Assembly: GCF_900099765.1 (NCBI RefSeq)
Contig: NZ_FNDX01000011.1
Coordinates: 62,001-126,000, forward strand
Reading direction: 5' to 3'
Source of the DNA: Paenibacillus typhae
GTDB lineage: Bacteria > Bacillota > Bacilli > Paenibacillales > Paenibacillaceae
DNA length: 64,000 nt
Part shown: positions 53,888 through 63,034 of the stretch, in pieces
Layout of the letters: each line of letters begins with the position of its first letter
Position numbering within the stretch: position 1 is the first letter of the stretch
The notes under the pieces: generated by a model
What the model was told of the DNA's origin: nothing
Databases searched by the model: none
Seen by the model: the letters and a program-made list of their open reading frames with translations, nothing else
Translations under genes and position numbers: made by a program

Positions 53888-54091
53888 ATGAATTGGTCCT
53901 GGCTGGTAACGCTGGTTTGTCCGCTGATGATGATTCTGATGATGTTCGGTATGCCCGGTGGTCATGGTAACCATCGCGGTCACGGGGGCCATACGAAGCG
54001 TAAGCATGTGGAGGAGCTGGAACAGGAGCTCCGCTTGCTGAAGGCGCAGAATGAACAGCTGCGTGCAGAAATGCAGAGTAGTACGCTATAG
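53888..54091 (+). CDS. Small membrane protein with coiled-coil tail (DUF2933-like)
   Basis: The 67-residue protein has one membrane helix at about 5-22 (LVTLVCPLMMILMMFGM), a His/Gly-rich loop (GGHGNHRGHGGH), and a charged coiled-coil end (VEELEQELRLLKAQNEQLRAEM). This combination is seen in the DUF2933-type small membrane proteins. The start follows GAAGGAGG. The His-rich loop might bind metal, which is inference. The gap 53635-53887 shows no other convincing gene. Confidence 0.75.
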   Translation: MNWSWLVTLVCPLMMILMMFGMPGGHGNHRGHGGHTKRKHVEELEQELRLLKAQNEQLRAEMQSSTL

Positions 54092-54127
54092 CGGAGATTT
54101 ACTGTGGAATTGTATTGTGTAAGCGAA

Positions 54128-54162
54128 TAAAGGGAGGCAGGCGCTGAGCCTGTCTCCCTTTG
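54128..54162 (+). terminator. Terminator of the small membrane protein gene
   Basis: AAAGGGAG-CAGGC / GCCTG-CTCCCTTT with one mismatch pairs closely and is followed by TTTGTTA. Confidence 0.8.
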
Positions 54163-54205
54163 TTATGGCCCAAACCTACATAGAACAGGCCGGCGCATGA
54201 GGGTA

Positions 54206-55156
54206 CTAGGCTTGAAGCTCACGGTTCCAGGAGATTAGCAGCTGGCCCTTTTTGCCTCCGGCTTCATTGGTCCGGTGGGCTTCTGCCACACCTTCGGCAG
54301 TGAACGGGAAGAACTGGTCTACATGTACTTTAAGCTTATGCTCCTGTACGCTGCGGATGAGGGAGGACCAGCCGGCGGAATCGGGGACGGCCTGAACAAA
54401 CAGATTTTCGATCCCGCGGACCACCGGATTGTGTCTGACAGCCGGAGATACGAGCGACAAATACTTTCCTCCGTCCTTTAGCACAGCGAAGCTTCTGCTC
54501 TCCGTAGCCCCGCCATCCCGGACCATATCAAGCACAAGATCGACCGGCTGCATAACCTCGGCAAAATCTTCAGCCAGATAGTCGATTACTTCATCGGCTC
54601 CCAGCCCGCGGACAAATTCCAGATTTCCGGTACGCGCTGTAGCCACAACATAAGCCCCGTGCTGTTTGGCTAGTTGCACCGCGAGATGTCCTACCGCTCC
54701 TGCACCGGCATGAATGAGGACCCGCTCTCCGGCCTGTATATTTCCGTAACGGAATAAGGCCTGCCATGCAGTCAGACCTACGCCGGACAATGACGTTGTC
54801 TCCCCGAAGGTAAGGGTGTCAGGAATTACGGCCAGTGAGTGCTCATTTACTGCAATATAGTCTGCATAAGCTCCGCCAGTAAAAGAAAAACCAATCACAC
54901 GGTCGCCCGGCTTGACCCGGGATACCCTTTTTCCCGTTTCTTGGACTACGCCTCCGATCTCCACACCAAGAATATGCGGAAACCGTACCGGAAGTGCTTC
55001 CCTGAAGGCGCCGGAACGAATCAGCTGATCTCCGGAATTGACGGTGGTTACGTGCATTTCGACAAGAACCTCATGATCCTGTAAGGCTGGCCGGGCCACT
55101 TCCTGCTCCTGGAGGACGCTGGCATTTCCGTAATCTGACATGACTATAGCTTTCAT
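54206..55156 (-). CDS. NADP-dependent quinone oxidoreductase-like protein
   Basis: The 316-residue protein is a medium-chain dehydrogenase of the zinc-independent quinone oxidoreductase group: KAIVMSDYGNASVLQEQEVARP, HILGVEIGGVV, GDRVIGF, and the NADP site LIHAGAGAVGHLAVQLAKQHGAYVVATA. It probably reduces quinones or enones. It is divergent from an XRE-family regulator 121 bp away, which likely controls it. The start follows GGGAGG. Confidence 0.9.
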   Translation of the reverse strand: MKAIVMSDYGNASVLQEQEVARPALQDHEVLVEMHVTTVNSGDQLIRSGAFREALPVRFPHILGVEIGGVVQETGKRVSRVKPGDRVIGFSFTGGAYADYIAVNEHSLAVIPDTLTFGETTSLSGVGLTAWQALFRYGNIQAGERVLIHAGAGAVGHLAVQLAKQHGAYVVATARTGNLEFVRGLGADEVIDYLAEDFAEVMQPVDLVLDMVRDGGATESRSFAVLKDGGKYLSLVSPAVRHNPVVRGIENLFVQAVPDSAGWSSLIRSVQEHKLKVHVDQFFPFTAEGVAEAHRTNEAGGKKGQLLISWNRELQA

Positions 55157-55277
55157 AGTTCCTCCCTAAGTTTTAAAAGATATGAATTGCGCTTCACGGG
55201 AAATATAATAATAGACGGCAACGATTTGCCCAAGTGCAGAACTGCACTTGTGTAATTAGAGGATTGGGGGAAACGGT

Positions 55278-56171
55278 ATGAGCGCAGATAAGGGTTTGCA
55301 GAAAAAATTGCTGAAAGCAGCACTTGGGGAAGTCGAATCGTTACGTCTAAAGCGCCAGCGTAAATATAGCCTGCAGCCCCATCCGGCCTTGAAAAGATTC
55401 ACTCAGCAGGAATTGAACGATGAGGCCTGCCAGACCTATAAAAATCTGCTGGTCGGCCGCTCACAACGCTTACCGGACCGCGAAACGATGCTGCGTATAG
55501 CGGAATATCTTGAATGCACCTTCGATGAGCGGAATGAGCTGCTTGCAGCAGCCGGTTATCTGCCCGTTCAGCCCGATATGCACGGGGAACTGGTGGAACA
55601 GGAGCTGGGGATAGCGCGGCAGCTGCTGAATACACTCGGCATGCCGGCAATGCTTGTAGCTCCAACCCTGGAAATTAAGGGAGCCAATGAGCTGTTTACG
55701 GATCTGTTTGATTTATCCCCTGAAGCCATCTCCGCAAATGAGATCAATCTGATGGATTTTCATTTCAGCGCTGAGCTGCCTGTCCGCTCCCGTGCCACAT
55801 TTAGTAAAGATGCATATGCGCAGTGGGAAGCACATGCGATCAACGGTCTGCATGCGTTCAGGAGGAATCATCTGCTGTCCCGGTATGATGACTGGTATCA
55901 GAAGCTGCTGCAGAGACTGCATCTGCACGGCGGGGAAAAGTATTGGGGCATAAGAAATGATGATACCAAGCCGGGAGAGCCTTTATATAGATCCGTTCTT
56001 GCCAGAGTAAAAGGTACAAATGATCTTGTGCCGATCCGGTACAAGCAGATTTATCTCTCGGCCGGCAGCGGCCGGTTTCCGGGAATTGGAGTATTCCTGC
56101 CGGCGGATGAAGCGGCGCGTCATGTATTTGCATCTATAGGCAGTTCTGCTGATTACAGCCGGCTCATCTGA
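55278..56171 (+). CDS. XRE-family regulator with MmyB-like ligand domain
   Basis: The 297-residue regulator has an N-terminal helix-turn-helix region (FTQQELNDEACQTYKNLLVGRSQRLPDRETMLRIAEYLECTFDERNELL) and a C-terminal ligand-binding domain of the MmyB/MLTR type (APTLEIKGANELFTDLF, INLMDFHFS). It follows GATTGGGGG and is divergent from the oxidoreductase gene, its probable target. Ligand unknown, though related regulators respond to fatty-acid-like or quinone-like compounds. Confidence 0.8.
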   Translation: MSADKGLQKKLLKAALGEVESLRLKRQRKYSLQPHPALKRFTQQELNDEACQTYKNLLVGRSQRLPDRETMLRIAEYLECTFDERNELLAAAGYLPVQPDMHGELVEQELGIARQLLNTLGMPAMLVAPTLEIKGANELFTDLFDLSPEAISANEINLMDFHFSAELPVRSRATFSKDAYAQWEAHAINGLHAFRRNHLLSRYDDWYQKLLQRLHLHGGEKYWGIRNDDTKPGEPLYRSVLARVKGTNDLVPIRYKQIYLSAGSGRFPGIGVFLPADEAARHVFASIGSSADYSRLI

Positions 56172-56295
56172 GCCGGCTGATCTTGATTGTAACGCCCCGG
56201 ATCGTGTTAATTGTATCTATGTATGCAGCCGGAAAGCGAACCATGAAAATTACATTTACTTTTTTCAATATGAGGCATATAATAAGTATAAAATT

Positions 56296-56317
56296 AAAGT
56301 TGCATGAGGGAAACTTT
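56296..56317. promoter_or_regulatory. MntR-like operator before mntH
   Basis: AAAGTT and AACTTT form an inverted repeat around GCATGAGGGA. This is the kind of palindrome bound by the manganese repressor MntR upstream of mntH genes in Firmicutes. It lies about 100 bases before the mntH start. Confidence 0.6.
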
Positions 56318-56344
56318 AGTGGGTGACCACAAATTTTCGGTGTA

Positions 56345-56394
56345 CAGACAACATTTCACGTATGCAGACAACATTTCGTGTATATAGACAACTT
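56345..56394 (+). repeat. 20-bp tandem repeat in the mntH leader
   Basis: CAGACAACATTTC occurs twice exactly 20 bp apart (56345 and 56365), and a third degenerate unit TAGACAAC follows at 56385. The repeats lie between the MntR-like operator and the ribosome site. Function unknown. Confidence 0.7.
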
Positions 56395-56415
56395 GGGGCG
56401 TAAGGAGGAACTAAT

Positions 56416-57711
56416 ATGATCGAGCAGACAGCTATGGAAAGACGCAACATTTTAAAGGCTAAACAAGCTAAAGTTTCGGCACAGGCCGTATTAAACGGAG
56501 ATGTAAAAGGACTGAAGCGGCTGCTGCCGTTCCTGGGCCCGGCCTTTATTGCTTCAGTAGCATACCTGGACCCGGGCAATTTTGCCACCAATATTACGGC
56601 CGGCTCGAAATACGGCTATCTGCTATTGTGGGTAATCGCCGCTTCAAATCTGATGGCTGTACTGATCCAGGCGTTATCCGCCAAGCTGGGTATCGCAACA
56701 GGCAAGAACCTGCCGGAGGTGGCGCGGGAGCAGTTTCCGAAGGGGGCAGCCATCTTTTTATGGATTCAAAGTGAGCTTGTCATCATCGCTACGGATCTGG
56801 CGGAGTTTATAGGAGCAGCACTCGGACTATATCTGCTGTTCGGCATTCCGATGCTGCCGGCTGCATTGATTACGGCTGCAGGATCATTCGCTATACTTGA
56901 GTTGCAGCGGCGCGGTTACCGCAGTCTCGAGGCAGGAATTGCCTCGATGGTCATGGTCGTCGTCCTGGCCTTTGCCTTCCAGGTCATTATGGCGAAGCCG
57001 GATGCCGGGGCCGTGGTGGCGGGAATCTTCACTCCGGCGTTTCAGGGAGTAGACAGCGTGCTGCTGGCCGCAGGTATTCTCGGCGCAACCGTTATGCCGC
57101 ACGCGATTTATCTCCATTCCTCGCTGACCCAGAGCCGGGTAGTGGGGGTAGACGAGAAGCAGAAGAAGCAGATTTTTAAGTGGGAAATGATTGATATTGT
57201 CATTGCGATGGTAATCGCAGGGGCTGTAAATATGGCAATGGTGATTGTATCCGCAGCCTTATTCTTCAAAAACGGGCTGGTGGTCGAAGATCTGGATGTC
57301 GCGTTCGAGCAGTTCAGCCATCTGGCCGGACCGGTTACGGCAATTGCCTTTGGCCTGGGCCTGCTGATCGCCGGCTTATCCAGCTCCTCTGTCGGCACAA
57401 TGGCAGGAGATGTTGTCATGCAGGGCTTCATCAACAAGCGAATCAACCTGTATCTGCGGCGGGCGATTACGATTATTCCGCCGCTGGCGATTATCGCCTT
57501 AGGAATCAACGCGACCAGCGCACTGGTCATGAGCCAGGTCGTGCTGTCGTTCGGGATTGCCTTTGCCCTCATTCCGCTGGTCATTTTCACCAGCAACCGC
57601 AAGATTATGCACGGGCTGGTTAACCGCAGAATTACGACTATACTCGGCTGGATGATCTCGGCGCTGGTAGTAGCATTGAACCTATTCCTAATCGTAGAAA
57701 TGTTCGTTTAA
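56416..57711 (+). CDS. mntH: NRAMP manganese transporter MntH
   Basis: The 431-residue protein has 11-12 membrane helices and the NRAMP metal-site motifs DPGNFATN in helix 1 and MPHAIYLHSS in helix 6. It imports Mn2+ (or Fe2+) with protons. The ATG follows TAAGGAGG. A likely MntR operator and a tandem repeat stand in its leader, so repression by manganese is expected. Confidence 0.94.
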   Translation: MIEQTAMERRNILKAKQAKVSAQAVLNGDVKGLKRLLPFLGPAFIASVAYLDPGNFATNITAGSKYGYLLLWVIAASNLMAVLIQALSAKLGIATGKNLPEVAREQFPKGAAIFLWIQSELVIIATDLAEFIGAALGLYLLFGIPMLPAALITAAGSFAILELQRRGYRSLEAGIASMVMVVVLAFAFQVIMAKPDAGAVVAGIFTPAFQGVDSVLLAAGILGATVMPHAIYLHSSLTQSRVVGVDEKQKKQIFKWEMIDIVIAMVIAGAVNMAMVIVSAALFFKNGLVVEDLDVAFEQFSHLAGPVTAIAFGLGLLIAGLSSSSVGTMAGDVVMQGFINKRINLYLRRAITIIPPLAIIALGINATSALVMSQVVLSFGIAFALIPLVIFTSNRKIMHGLVNRRITTILGWMISALVVALNLFLIVEMFV

Positions 57712-57726
57712 ATACAGCCTGCAACA

Positions 57727-57770
57727 AAAAGCACCTTCCATTCCGCCTAAACGGGATTGAAGGTGCTTTT
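57727..57770. terminator. Bidirectional terminator, mntH and sugar-binding gene
   Basis: AAAAGCACCTTC / GAAGGTGCTTTT pair perfectly around a partly paired centre, with A/T runs on both sides. It serves converging genes. Confidence 0.85.
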
Positions 57771-57783
57771 ACATAGCGCGAAA

Positions 57784-59091
57784 TTATTGCTTCACAATAT
57801 CCTGCACCGCTTTATCCAGCTTCTCCAGCAGCTGGCCGCGGTCGATCTGCTCGCCGAGGTATTCCTGCATCGCAGCACCGAAGCCCTGGGTTACGCCGTC
57901 AGGGAACATATCCCAGTTCCAGCCGAGTGCGGTAGCTGATTTCTCCTGTACGGCAACGGCAACCTGGCCGATGTCGGCAGCGTCAGCAGCAATGTTCGTT
58001 TCTGCCGGAATGAATTTGAATTCCTTGGTCAGATATTTCTGGCCGGTCTCCGAGGTAACAAGCCAGTTCAGGAAGGCTTTTGCTTCCTCCGGATGTGCCG
58101 ATTTGCTGTTCACGATATAGTTATTCGGTACGCCGACGAGGATCGTGCCTTCTTCATCATTGATCGGCAGCGGGAGGAGGCCCAGGTTCAGCGCCGGATC
58201 GATTTTGTCGATGTCTCCCTGTGTCCAGTTGCCCTGCAGCATCATGGCTGCTTTGCCGGAGGCGAATTCGGCAACCTGTGTAGCATAGTCGGTCGTCATT
58301 TTGTTGTCCTGGGCGTTGTCGAAGATCACATCAACAAGATCCAGCCACTGCTCGAATACGGCATTGCCTTTGATCGTCTGCGTGCCTGCCTTGACATCCT
58401 CAATGAACTGCTTCGGATCAGGCTGGTGGGCCAGGCCTACGTTAACGAGGTGAATCCCCATTGACCACCATTCATTAGTCGCTTCAAACGGAGTGATGCC
58501 GGCGGCTTTAAGCTTGGCGGCAGCGTCCTTAAGCTGGGTCAGCGTTTTAGGCTCTTCTGTAATGCCGGCCTGTTCAAACAGATCCTTGTTATAAATAAGT
58601 CCGTAGCCTTCAACGTTCATCGGCATCCCGTACAGCTTGCCGTCGACGGTGGCAGGCGCTTTGGCGGTTGGAATCAGATTGGCCGCCCAAGGCTGGTCGG
58701 ACAAGTCGGTGGCGCGGTCCATGTAAGGGACCAGAGCGGTATAGCCGCCGTTGTTAAAGATTTCAGGTTCAGAGCCGGAAGCGATTTCAGCCTTCAGCAG
58801 AGCGCCGTAATCTTCACCGCCGCCGTGTGTTTCCACTTCAACCTTCACGCCGGTTTCCTTCTCGTATTCTTCGGCCAGTGCATTCAGCTGCTCGGCGATT
58901 TCAACCTTGAACTGGAACATTTTGATCGTCACATCTTTGGCGGGAGCCGCTGTTGCTTCAGCCGCAGCTGTCTCTTTTGGAGCATTGGTTGCTGCTCCGC
59001 CATTGCCCTCATTATTGCTGCTGTTGTTGCCGCACCCCGCTGCAATCAGAGTGCAAACGGTTGCCATAATCAACGCAAGCTTTCTTTTCAT
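57784..59091 (-). CDS. Extracellular sugar-binding lipoprotein (ABC transporter)
   Basis: The 435-residue lipoprotein has the lipobox IAAGC at about residues 15-19 followed by an Asn/Ala/Thr-rich linker, and a family 1 binding domain (EKETGVKVEVETHGGGEDYGALLKAEIASGSEPEIF, GMPMNVEGYGLIYNKDLFEQAGI, MMLQGNWTQGDI). The ATG at 59091 follows GGGAGGTT; a longer frame is unsupported. It is the third gene of a permease-permease-binding protein operon. The ligand is unknown; no hydrolase accompanies it here. Confidence 0.9.
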   Translation of the reverse strand: MKRKLALIMATVCTLIAAGCGNNSSNNEGNGGAATNAPKETAAAEATAAPAKDVTIKMFQFKVEIAEQLNALAEEYEKETGVKVEVETHGGGEDYGALLKAEIASGSEPEIFNNGGYTALVPYMDRATDLSDQPWAANLIPTAKAPATVDGKLYGMPMNVEGYGLIYNKDLFEQAGITEEPKTLTQLKDAAAKLKAAGITPFEATNEWWSMGIHLVNVGLAHQPDPKQFIEDVKAGTQTIKGNAVFEQWLDLVDVIFDNAQDNKMTTDYATQVAEFASGKAAMMLQGNWTQGDIDKIDPALNLGLLPLPINDEEGTILVGVPNNYIVNSKSAHPEEAKAFLNWLVTSETGQKYLTKEFKFIPAETNIAADAADIGQVAVAVQEKSATALGWNWDMFPDGVTQGFGAAMQEYLGEQIDRGQLLEKLDKAVQDIVKQ

Positions 59092-59212
59092 AGAATAACC
59101 TCCCTGGTCTGTGGTTCCTGCAACTAGATCGTATAGCATCCGGATGTTCACTTACACTTAATATTTTGCTCGAAAAAGTGGATATTGTTGCAGCCTATGA
59201 TTATGCATGCGG

Positions 59213-60049
59213 TTATCCCTTAACAGAGCCGGCGGTTACACCTTCCACAATATAACGCTGCAGCGACAGGAAGAACAGCAGAATCGGCGTAATCGCCATC
59301 ACCAGTCCCGCAAGCGCAAGGTCCCACTTTTTCGTATATTGCCCGAAGAATTTCGTCACGGCCACCGGCAGGGTAGTCAGGTCCTTGTTGCCCCCGATCA
59401 CCAGCACCGGCAGCAGATAATCGTTCCAGATCCATAACGTATTGAGAATGATGACAGTAACAATGATCGGCAGCAGGAGCGGAAACACAATCCGGAAAAA
59501 TACGCCGTAAGGATTCGAGCCGTCAACCCGGGCAGCCTCCTCAAGCTCATAAGGCACGCTTTTGATAAAGCCGTGGAACAGGAAGACCGACAGCGGCATG
59601 CCGAAGCCGAGATAACAGGCCACAATGCCGTACAGCTCGCCGCGCAGCTCCAGTATACTGGTCACCCGGACCAGCTGCAGCATCAGGGACTGAAAGGGAA
59701 TAATCATCGCCGACACCAGCAGCAGGAACACAAAGCTGTTGAACCGCGACGGTTTTCTGACAATCTGGTACGCTGCCATGGAGCTGAACATTACGATGAA
59801 GATGACGCTCAGCACCGTAATGGATAAGGAATTCCAGAACGCCTGCGGAAAATCAATCGCATCCCACACCTTGGCGTAATTGTCCCAGTGGTAAACGGCA
59901 GGGAAGGACGCGGCATCGAGCAGGATTTCCTTGAGGCTTTTGACAGAATTGCTCAGCACCAGATAGAACGGCGACAGGAAGACGAGGGCTAGAAGAATAG
60001 CCGCGATTTCCAGTACAAAATGCTTCGGACGGTATCTGCTGGTATCCAT
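59213..60049 (-). CDS. Sugar ABC transporter permease (MalG type)
   Basis: The 278-residue permease has six membrane helices and the EAA loop ELEEAARVDGSNPYGVFFRIVFPLLLP. The ATG at 60049 overlaps the stop of the first permease (TAATG); the frame continues upstream but that start would lie inside the partner gene. It forms the channel with the MalF-type partner and probably uses a shared ATPase. Confidence 0.9.
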   Translation of the reverse strand: MDTSRYRPKHFVLEIAAILLALVFLSPFYLVLSNSVKSLKEILLDAASFPAVYHWDNYAKVWDAIDFPQAFWNSLSITVLSVIFIVMFSSMAAYQIVRKPSRFNSFVFLLLVSAMIIPFQSLMLQLVRVTSILELRGELYGIVACYLGFGMPLSVFLFHGFIKSVPYELEEAARVDGSNPYGVFFRIVFPLLLPIIVTVIILNTLWIWNDYLLPVLVIGGNKDLTTLPVAVTKFFGQYTKKWDLALAGLVMAITPILLFFLSLQRYIVEGVTAGSVKG

Positions 60050-60939
60050 TACGCCGACACCTCTTTCCGTTTGGTCACCCATACCTGGGTAACGGTAATC
60101 AGCGATACAGCTACGAAGAACAGCAAGGCCTTGGCGGTGCCAAGCCCGTAACGGTTGTTAATCAGCGCCTCCGCATAAATGTTATAGGCCAGCGACTGTG
60201 TAGAGGTTCCCGGTCCGCCTTTGGTCAGCGACAGGTTGAGGTCGAACATTTTGAAGGCGTTGGAGGTAGTCAGGAACAGGCAGATGGTGATGGCCGGCAT
60301 GATCAAAGGAACATAGACACTGCGGAACAGCTGCGGGGCGCGGGCGCCGTCGATCCGGGCTGCTTCGATCAGATCCTTCGGAATTCCAGCCAGGGCCGCG
60401 ATATAAATGACCATCATATAGCCGGCGGTCTGCCAGACAAATACGATGACAAGTCCCCAGAAGCCGGTGCCCGGTGTGCCCAGCCAAGGAAGCTGAAAGA
60501 ACGAAATACCGGTAATCTCCCCGATCGTGGCGAAGCCTTTGGTAAAAATAAACTGCCAGATGTAGCCAAGCAGAATACCACCGATTACGTTTGGCATGAA
60601 AAAGATCGTCCGCAGCACCTTCTTGGTCTTCAGCGTGGTCATCAGCAGAAAAGCCAGCAGCAGCGCCAGCGCATTGGCCGCCACAACGGATACAACCGTG
60701 AAGCGCAGGGTGAAGAGCAGGGATTCCCAGAACTTGTCGTCATTCAAAAAAATCCGTTTCCAGTTGGCTGCGCCGGTCCAGACCGCTTTGTCCAGATCGA
60801 GCCCGTTCCAGTCCGTGGAGGAGTAATAGAAGCCAAGGAAGAAAGGCGTGACCACAATGGTCAGGAAGAAGAGCAGGCACGGTCCGAGGAACACGATTTG
60901 CTGGCCCCAGCCTCTTTGAAGCCGCAGAGCTTTTCTCAT
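60049..60939 (-). CDS. Sugar ABC transporter permease (MalF type)
   Basis: The 296-residue permease has six membrane helices and the EAA loop LIEAARIDGARAPQLFRSVYVPLIMP. It is the first gene of the transporter operon and starts behind AAAGGAG. The operon is divergent from a YesM/YesN pair across about 250 bp, implying that pair controls it. Confidence 0.92.
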   Translation of the reverse strand: MRKALRLQRGWGQQIVFLGPCLLFFLTIVVTPFFLGFYYSSTDWNGLDLDKAVWTGAANWKRIFLNDDKFWESLLFTLRFTVVSVVAANALALLLAFLLMTTLKTKKVLRTIFFMPNVIGGILLGYIWQFIFTKGFATIGEITGISFFQLPWLGTPGTGFWGLVIVFVWQTAGYMMVIYIAALAGIPKDLIEAARIDGARAPQLFRSVYVPLIMPAITICLFLTTSNAFKMFDLNLSLTKGGPGTSTQSLAYNIYAEALINNRYGLGTAKALLFFVAVSLITVTQVWVTKRKEVSA

Positions 60940-61193
60940 ATGGAGTCTCCTTTTGTATAGTTATTCTACAGGTTCACGACTTCATTATAGAAAGCCTCCG
61001 GCGGCTTCAACACTCAATTTGATGCTTAGAAAAGTGGATTATATTGCAGCGCGCACCCGCAGAGCCGGAAAAAATTCATAGTAGCGCTGCGCACGAAACT
61101 CGGTGTATGCTGTCGTTGCGAAGATTGTAGTAAGTGAAAATGATAGCGTTCACACATGATAAGCGGATGTCGAATTTTTTCAGGAGGCCCTTC

Positions 61194-63005
61194 ATGTTCA
61201 AAAACAGTATCCGCACCCGGCTGATGGCGCTTGTGCTGCTGGCCTCCGTGATTCCATCGGGAATCTCGGTTACGTTCTCCTATCTCTATACCAAGCAGTC
61301 GGTGACGGAGCAGTCCGTCAAACAGAATACGAAGCTGCTCACCCTCGGGGAGGGCAATCTCAGAAGCTATTTCAGCGGGATGAACCAGCGGGCGATGTCG
61401 CTGTACAGCGGAATCAATGTGCCGAGCTCCTTTTATACGACGCTTCTAACGGCCAAGGCTCCGGAGGATCTGCCGGAAGGTACGGCTGCGCCGGATACGC
61501 GGGCGGTTATATCAACCCAGCTCTACAATCTGTTCCTCTCCGATCAGAATACATTCCAGATTCACCTGTATGTCCGGGCATCCCGGCAGTCCAATCTGCT
61601 CCTTGGCGGGCTGTTCCGCCGTGAGTCCGGCAAGTATGTGCCTTCGGCTGTTCCGGGCGGGACCTACCGGCCGTTTCTCGAGGTAACTCATATGGATCAC
61701 CAGTACGGGATGAAGTCCGGCTTTCCGAATTTAAAATCAGGGACGGTGCCGGTGTTTACCGCCCACTTTCCGCTATACCGTGCGCCCAGCGCCAATGTGC
61801 TGGCCGACCTGTCGGTCGACTTCCGGCTGGACGAATTGGAGGGGATCGCGAGGTCCATGTATAATTCCGGTACGGAACGCCTGTATGTGCTGAATGATCA
61901 GGGGCAGGCACTGTATTCGTCTGATCCGGAATGGGTCGGAAAGCAGGTGACAGCGGGCTGGAGCCGGCTTCCGCAGGGCAGTGAAAGCGGCCATTTCAGC
62001 TGGAAAAAGGACGGGTTTGCCGGGATTGTAATGTACCGGCATATCGATGCACCCCTGTTCAAGGGGAGCATTATCAAGCTGGTGCCATACGGGGACTTGT
62101 ACGCCGATGCACGGATCATTACCAGATTCACCACCGGTATTGGCGTATTGTTTCTGATTCTGGGCGGTATCGTCGCAGTTGTAATTTCCATCGGCTTCAC
62201 AAGACCGATCAAGAAGCTGATTGCCTTCACCCAGAAGGTGCAGATCGGCCAGCTGGATGCGCATGTGGAAGCCGAGAGCGAGGATGAATTTGGTCTTTTG
62301 ACCCGCAAAATCACCGGCATGACCCGCACCATCAATGATCTGATCGTCAAGGAGTATAAGCTGGAGCTGGCCAACAAAACCAATCAGCTGAAGGCGCTGC
62401 AGGCCCAGGTCAATCCCCACTTCCTGTACAATGCCCTGCAGTCGATTGCCAGCCTGTCCCTGCGTTACAATGCGCCGAAGGTGTATGATCTTATCTACTC
62501 ACTCGGCAGCATGATGCGCTACTCGATGAACACGGAGCGGACGCAGGTGCCGCTGCGTGATGAGCTGGAGCATGTGCAGAACTATGTCATTCTGCAGACC
62601 GAACGCTTTGGCGAAGAGAATCTGCGGCTGGATATTGAAACGGACGAGGCTATTTTAGAGGTTATCGTACCGAAGATGATCCTGCAGCCGATCGTCGAAA
62701 ATATCTTCAAGCACGGTTTTGCAGATGGAATCCGTGAGGCGCTCATCAGAATCTCCTGCACACTCGATAAGCAGGGCAGGCTGATTCTTGCCGTCAAGGA
62801 TAACGGCAAGGGGATTCCTGAGGCGAGGCTGGCGGAGATCGCCGCGGGACTGGCGCATAGCGGCGGCAATGAGCATGAAGCGATCGGCCTGTCCAACGTA
62901 CTGGCCCGGCTGCGCCTGCAGATGAGCGGCCGGGCAGAGCTCCAGCTGCACAGCGAAGAGGGACAAGGGTTGACGGTTACACTGCTGATTCCGCTGGAGA
63001 GCTGA
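61194..63005 (+). CDS. yesM: YesM-type sensor histidine kinase
   Basis: The 603-residue membrane kinase starts at the ATG after CAGGAGGCCC; an upstream ATG at 61134 is less likely. Helices at about 12-33 and 305-328 enclose the sensor domain. A HAMP linker precedes QAQVNPHFLYNALQSIASLS with the phosphorylated His, then the ATP-binding domain (LQPIVENIFKHGF, AIGLSNVLARLRLQ). It is the partner of the regulator that follows and is divergent from a sugar ABC transporter. Confidence 0.92.
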   Translation: MFKNSIRTRLMALVLLASVIPSGISVTFSYLYTKQSVTEQSVKQNTKLLTLGEGNLRSYFSGMNQRAMSLYSGINVPSSFYTTLLTAKAPEDLPEGTAAPDTRAVISTQLYNLFLSDQNTFQIHLYVRASRQSNLLLGGLFRRESGKYVPSAVPGGTYRPFLEVTHMDHQYGMKSGFPNLKSGTVPVFTAHFPLYRAPSANVLADLSVDFRLDELEGIARSMYNSGTERLYVLNDQGQALYSSDPEWVGKQVTAGWSRLPQGSESGHFSWKKDGFAGIVMYRHIDAPLFKGSIIKLVPYGDLYADARIITRFTTGIGVLFLILGGIVAVVISIGFTRPIKKLIAFTQKVQIGQLDAHVEAESEDEFGLLTRKITGMTRTINDLIVKEYKLELANKTNQLKALQAQVNPHFLYNALQSIASLSLRYNAPKVYDLIYSLGSMMRYSMNTERTQVPLRDELEHVQNYVILQTERFGEENLRLDIETDEAILEVIVPKMILQPIVENIFKHGFADGIREALIRISCTLDKQGRLILAVKDNGKGIPEARLAEIAAGLAHSGGNEHEAIGLSNVLARLRLQMSGRAELQLHSEEGQGLTVTLLIPLES

Positions 63006-63034
63006 ACATCATATACACAAAGGAGCGGAAGACG

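Noticed and set aside
56345..56394. Short CRISPR-like array before mntH
   Set aside because: Units are only 20 bp apart with no real spacers, and there are just three copies without Cas genes. They are plain tandem repeats.
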